From positions 354,536 to 418,535 of the forward strand of contig NMRA01000270.1 in the NCBI GenBank assembly GCA_002633005.1: a DNA stretch of 64,000 bases, in the 5' to 3' direction. A model generated the notes under the pieces. It searched no databases and had not been told where the DNA came from. It saw nothing but the letters and a program-made list of their open reading frames with translations. Positions within the stretch are counted from its first letter, which is position 1, and every line of letters begins with the position of its first letter. Position numbers and translations under genes: made by a program. This document shows, piece by piece, positions 63,713 through 64,000 of this stretch. The DNA is from Phoronis australis (lineage: Eukaryota; Phoronida; Phoronidae).

Positions 63713-64000
63713 GTGCTTTTTATGCGCCCACATATTTATATGTGGACGCATTATGCCGTCATCTCTGTCCGTCCGTCCGTCCGTCCGGCGTCCGCGGCTC
63801 TATCTCCAAAACCCTTTGACATACGTTCATGAAATTTGGCACATATGTTCCATTCATGAATGGGACGGCATGTGCGAACTTTCGGACGGATCCGACTACC
63901 GGTGTGCCCCCTAGTGGCAATTTTAGTTTTTTACGCTTACCTTTGTATCTTCAAAAGTCCTGAACGGATTTTCATGAAATTTGGTATGTAGGCACCTAGT
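63713..64000 (+). repeat. CTCF-core-bearing repeat family, copy B (runs off the window)
   Basis: Starts TGCTTTTTATGCGCCCACAT and holds a (GTCC)5 run near 63767-63787. CTATCTCCAAAACCC and ATGAAATTTGGCACATATGT follow, then GTGCCCCCTAGTGGC at 63904-63918 and the start of a next monomer (CCTGAACGGATTTTCATG). It aligns with the reverse complement of copy A from 38935 down to about 38700. The short open frame here is not a gene. Confidence 0.8.

Larger units (their letters stand above)
51491..64000 (-). other. Upstream region / 5' introns of the DUSP gene, mostly unassigned
   Basis: Apart from the repeats and candidate exons listed, the stretches 52150-54300, 55830-59140 and 59400-60070 show only AT-rich sequence and chance open frames. 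One open frame on the minus strand, 51942-51688, reads KVILTGVELDDRVEYVRQL and seems protein-like, but I cannot assign it. Whether the transcript begins in this region or beyond the window is unknown. Confidence 0.6.

Overview
The window is eukaryotic nuclear DNA from an animal. It is AT-rich, its coding is split into small exons with canonical GT-AG sites, and it is dense in MITEs, minisatellites and transposon remains. The one well-supported gene encodes a MAP-kinase phosphatase of the DUSP8/DUSP16 type. Single-copy-like DUSP8/16 structure, large introns and the repeat types suggest a marine invertebrate, perhaps a deuterostome or lophotrochozoan. The phylum cannot be fixed from the sequence alone.

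Gene layout: the phosphatase lies on the minus strand. Its complete coding region runs from an ATG at 51461 down to a TGA at 2235-2237 in seven coding exons (51461-51399, 40011-39901, 39313-39139, 6831-6638, 5389-5242, 3862-3739, 3348-2235). Every splice phase closes, giving 642 residues. The protein has an N-terminal rhodanese/CH2 domain with a basic MAPK-docking stretch, a dual-specificity phosphatase domain with Asp213 and the HCVAGISRS loop (Cys244, Arg250), and a long Ser-rich tail ending in the family's C-terminal box. A 32.3-kb intron splits the rhodanese domain, and an 11.4-kb intron follows the first coding exon. Candidate 5' UTR exons and a CpG-rich, E-box-bearing region lie at 54.3 kb and 61-62 kb, but their link to the gene is inferred. 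Bases 1-2234 are 3' UTR and/or downstream sequence.

The rest is intronic or flanking DNA occupied by repeats. These include a 4.3-kb TIR transposon with TA target duplication (41120-45445), a 479-bp hAT-like MITE with a perfect 8-bp target duplication (45640-46118), and a 1.36-kb CAGGG-type element (62349-63711). There are also two copies of a CAGGGCTTGGAAT MITE, a 5'-truncated LINE (about 36905-38107), several tandem arrays, and a nearly perfect 50-bp-arm hairpin at 26439-26547.

The most interesting signals are four. A repeat family carries CTCF-core-like sequences in tandem (38300-38935 and 63713-64000). A tandem duplication of the exon-3 splice acceptor creates a decoy acceptor followed by an in-frame stop. 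The long hairpin is the third. The fourth is the TIR element with subterminal TTCGGAC repeats. No tRNA, rRNA, CRISPR or prokaryotic system was seen.
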